Assembly (NCBI GenBank): GCA_030671165.1 | Contig: DAOVAG010000054.1 | Location: 1 to 6,262 of the forward strand | Source of the DNA: Candidatus Bathyarchaeota archaeon | GTDB lineage: Archaea; Thermoproteota; Bathyarchaeia; RBG-16-48-13; GCA-020355125 | Reading direction: 5' to 3' | DNA: 6,262 nucleotides | Translations under genes and position numbers: made by a program | The notes under the pieces: model-generated | What the model was told of the DNA's origin: nothing | Databases searched by the model: none | The model's input: the letters and a program-made list of their open reading frames with translations, nothing else | Shown here: positions 5,861-6,262 of the stretch, in pieces | Layout: every line of letters starts with the position of its first letter | Numbering within the stretch: position 1 is the stretch's first letter

Positions 5861-6262
5861 GGAAAAAGGTTGTTCTCCTTTGGCATAATCAAATCAGTCG
5901 CTTTTGCGGTCTCACTTATTGGATATCTATACCCTCTAATAATGGCAACGGATATTTTTTCTGCAGCATTTCCGATAACAAGCTCTGCTGCAGAAGCTAA
6001 TTCATCTATTATAGCAGTTTTTTTTACTTTTAAAACATAATTAAAAAGATCCTTCTTACCACGCAAATCAAGAGTAGCTTCCATTCCAGAAGAGCCAATT
6101 GCTAAATCGATATGACCAATGCGCCAAGGTCTACCTGAAGTATCTGAAATAATTACTGCAACTTCTTTTCCTGATAGCTCTTTTATCCTTTTTCTAATCC
6201 TTAAAGCTGATTCATCAGAATCAATAGGTAATAATGAGACTGAGTCTCCTCCAGAGATATTT
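5857..6262 (-). CDS. cofE: Coenzyme F420-0:L-glutamate ligase, C-terminal part
   Basis: The gene is open to the right edge, so only the last 134 residues are visible; an internal ATG at 6084 is not the start. CofE adds glutamates to F420-0 through gamma linkages using GTP, making F420, the deazaflavin hydride carrier of archaea. Visible family blocks, numbered within the fragment, are S-L-L-P-I-D at 9-14, V-I-I-S-D-T-S-G-R-P-W-R at 36-47, D-L-A-I-G-S-S-G at 52-59, D-L-R-G-K-K-D-L-F at 65-73, D-E-L-A-S-A-A-E-L-V at 84-93 and V-A-I-I-R-G-Y at 103-109. The D-L-I-M-P-K-E-N-N-L-F ending matches the usual archaeal C-terminus. Archaeal CofE is about 250 residues, so roughly half is missing. It is first in a pair with the MobA-like gene, overlapping by four bases. 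The TGA stop at 5857-5859 falls at the expected family end, showing TGA acts as a stop here. Confidence 0.92.
   Translation of the reverse strand, partial: NISGGDSVSLLPIDSDESALRIRKRIKELSGKEVAVIISDTSGRPWRIGHIDLAIGSSGMEATLDLRGKKDLFNYVLKVKKTAIIDELASAAELVIGNAAEKISVAIIRGYRYPISETAKATDLIMPKENNLFP
5875..5881 (-). promoter_or_regulatory. Ribosome binding site of the MobA-like gene inside cofE
   Basis: On the minus strand this reads AAAGGAG, within the last codons of cofE. It is 14 nt before the ATG at 5860, somewhat longer than usual. No closer start codon exists in the frame, so the ATG stands, with coupling to cofE termination likely helping initiation. Confidence 0.5.

Noticed and set aside
6082..6084. 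ATG at 6084 as the cofE start, giving a 75-residue protein.
   Set aside because: Conserved CofE blocks (D-T-S-G-R-P-W-R, D-L-A-I-G) continue in frame upstream to the window edge, so this is an internal Met.

Overview
The window looks archaeal, AT-rich and non-thermophilic in feel. The S-adenosylhomocysteine hydrolase and methionyl-tRNA synthetase are both of the archaeal type, a coenzyme F420 ligase (CofE) runs off the right edge, and the left edge carries a secreted Ig/PKD-type surface protein of the kind common in archaea. Start codons are mixed (TTG, ATG and probably GTG or a rarer codon), Shine-Dalgarno signals are patchy, and TATA-like boxes can be found. An uncultured Thermoproteota lineage such as Bathyarchaeia, or an Asgard archaeon, would fit; this placement is inference from protein style only.

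Layout. Positions 1-1428 (minus) hold a signal-peptide protein with an N-terminal beta-rich domain, two Ig-like domains and a PKD domain that is cut by an in-frame TGA just before its W-D-F-G-D core; the same frame continues as perfect PKD sequence to the window edge. Positions 1429-1836 are an AT-rich divergent promoter region with a 13-bp tandem repeat. Positions 1837-3090 (plus) encode an archaeal-type S-adenosylhomocysteine hydrolase (ahcY) whose catalytic residues are kept but whose NAD glycine loop is altered. After a 93-nt gap comes metG (3184-4836, plus), a complete methionyl-tRNA synthetase with four Cys pairs and an ambiguous non-ATG start. Positions 4837-5224 are a convergent intergenic region with T-tracts on both strands and a symmetric hairpin. 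On the minus strand, cofE (partial, 6262 down to 5857) overlaps by four bases (ATGA) a MobA-like nucleotidyltransferase gene (5860 down to 5225).

How the genes fit together. ahcY and metG are linked through methionine: SAH hydrolysis yields homocysteine, the precursor of methionine, which MetG charges onto tRNA. The cofE-mobA pair is translationally coupled, which raises the question of whether the MobA-like enzyme works in molybdenum cofactor maturation or is the missing guanylyltransferase of F420 synthesis. I see no CRISPR, transposon, tRNA, rRNA or evident new defence system. The most interesting points are the PKD-interrupting TGA, the altered nucleotide-binding loops in two enzymes, and the cofE-mobA coupling.
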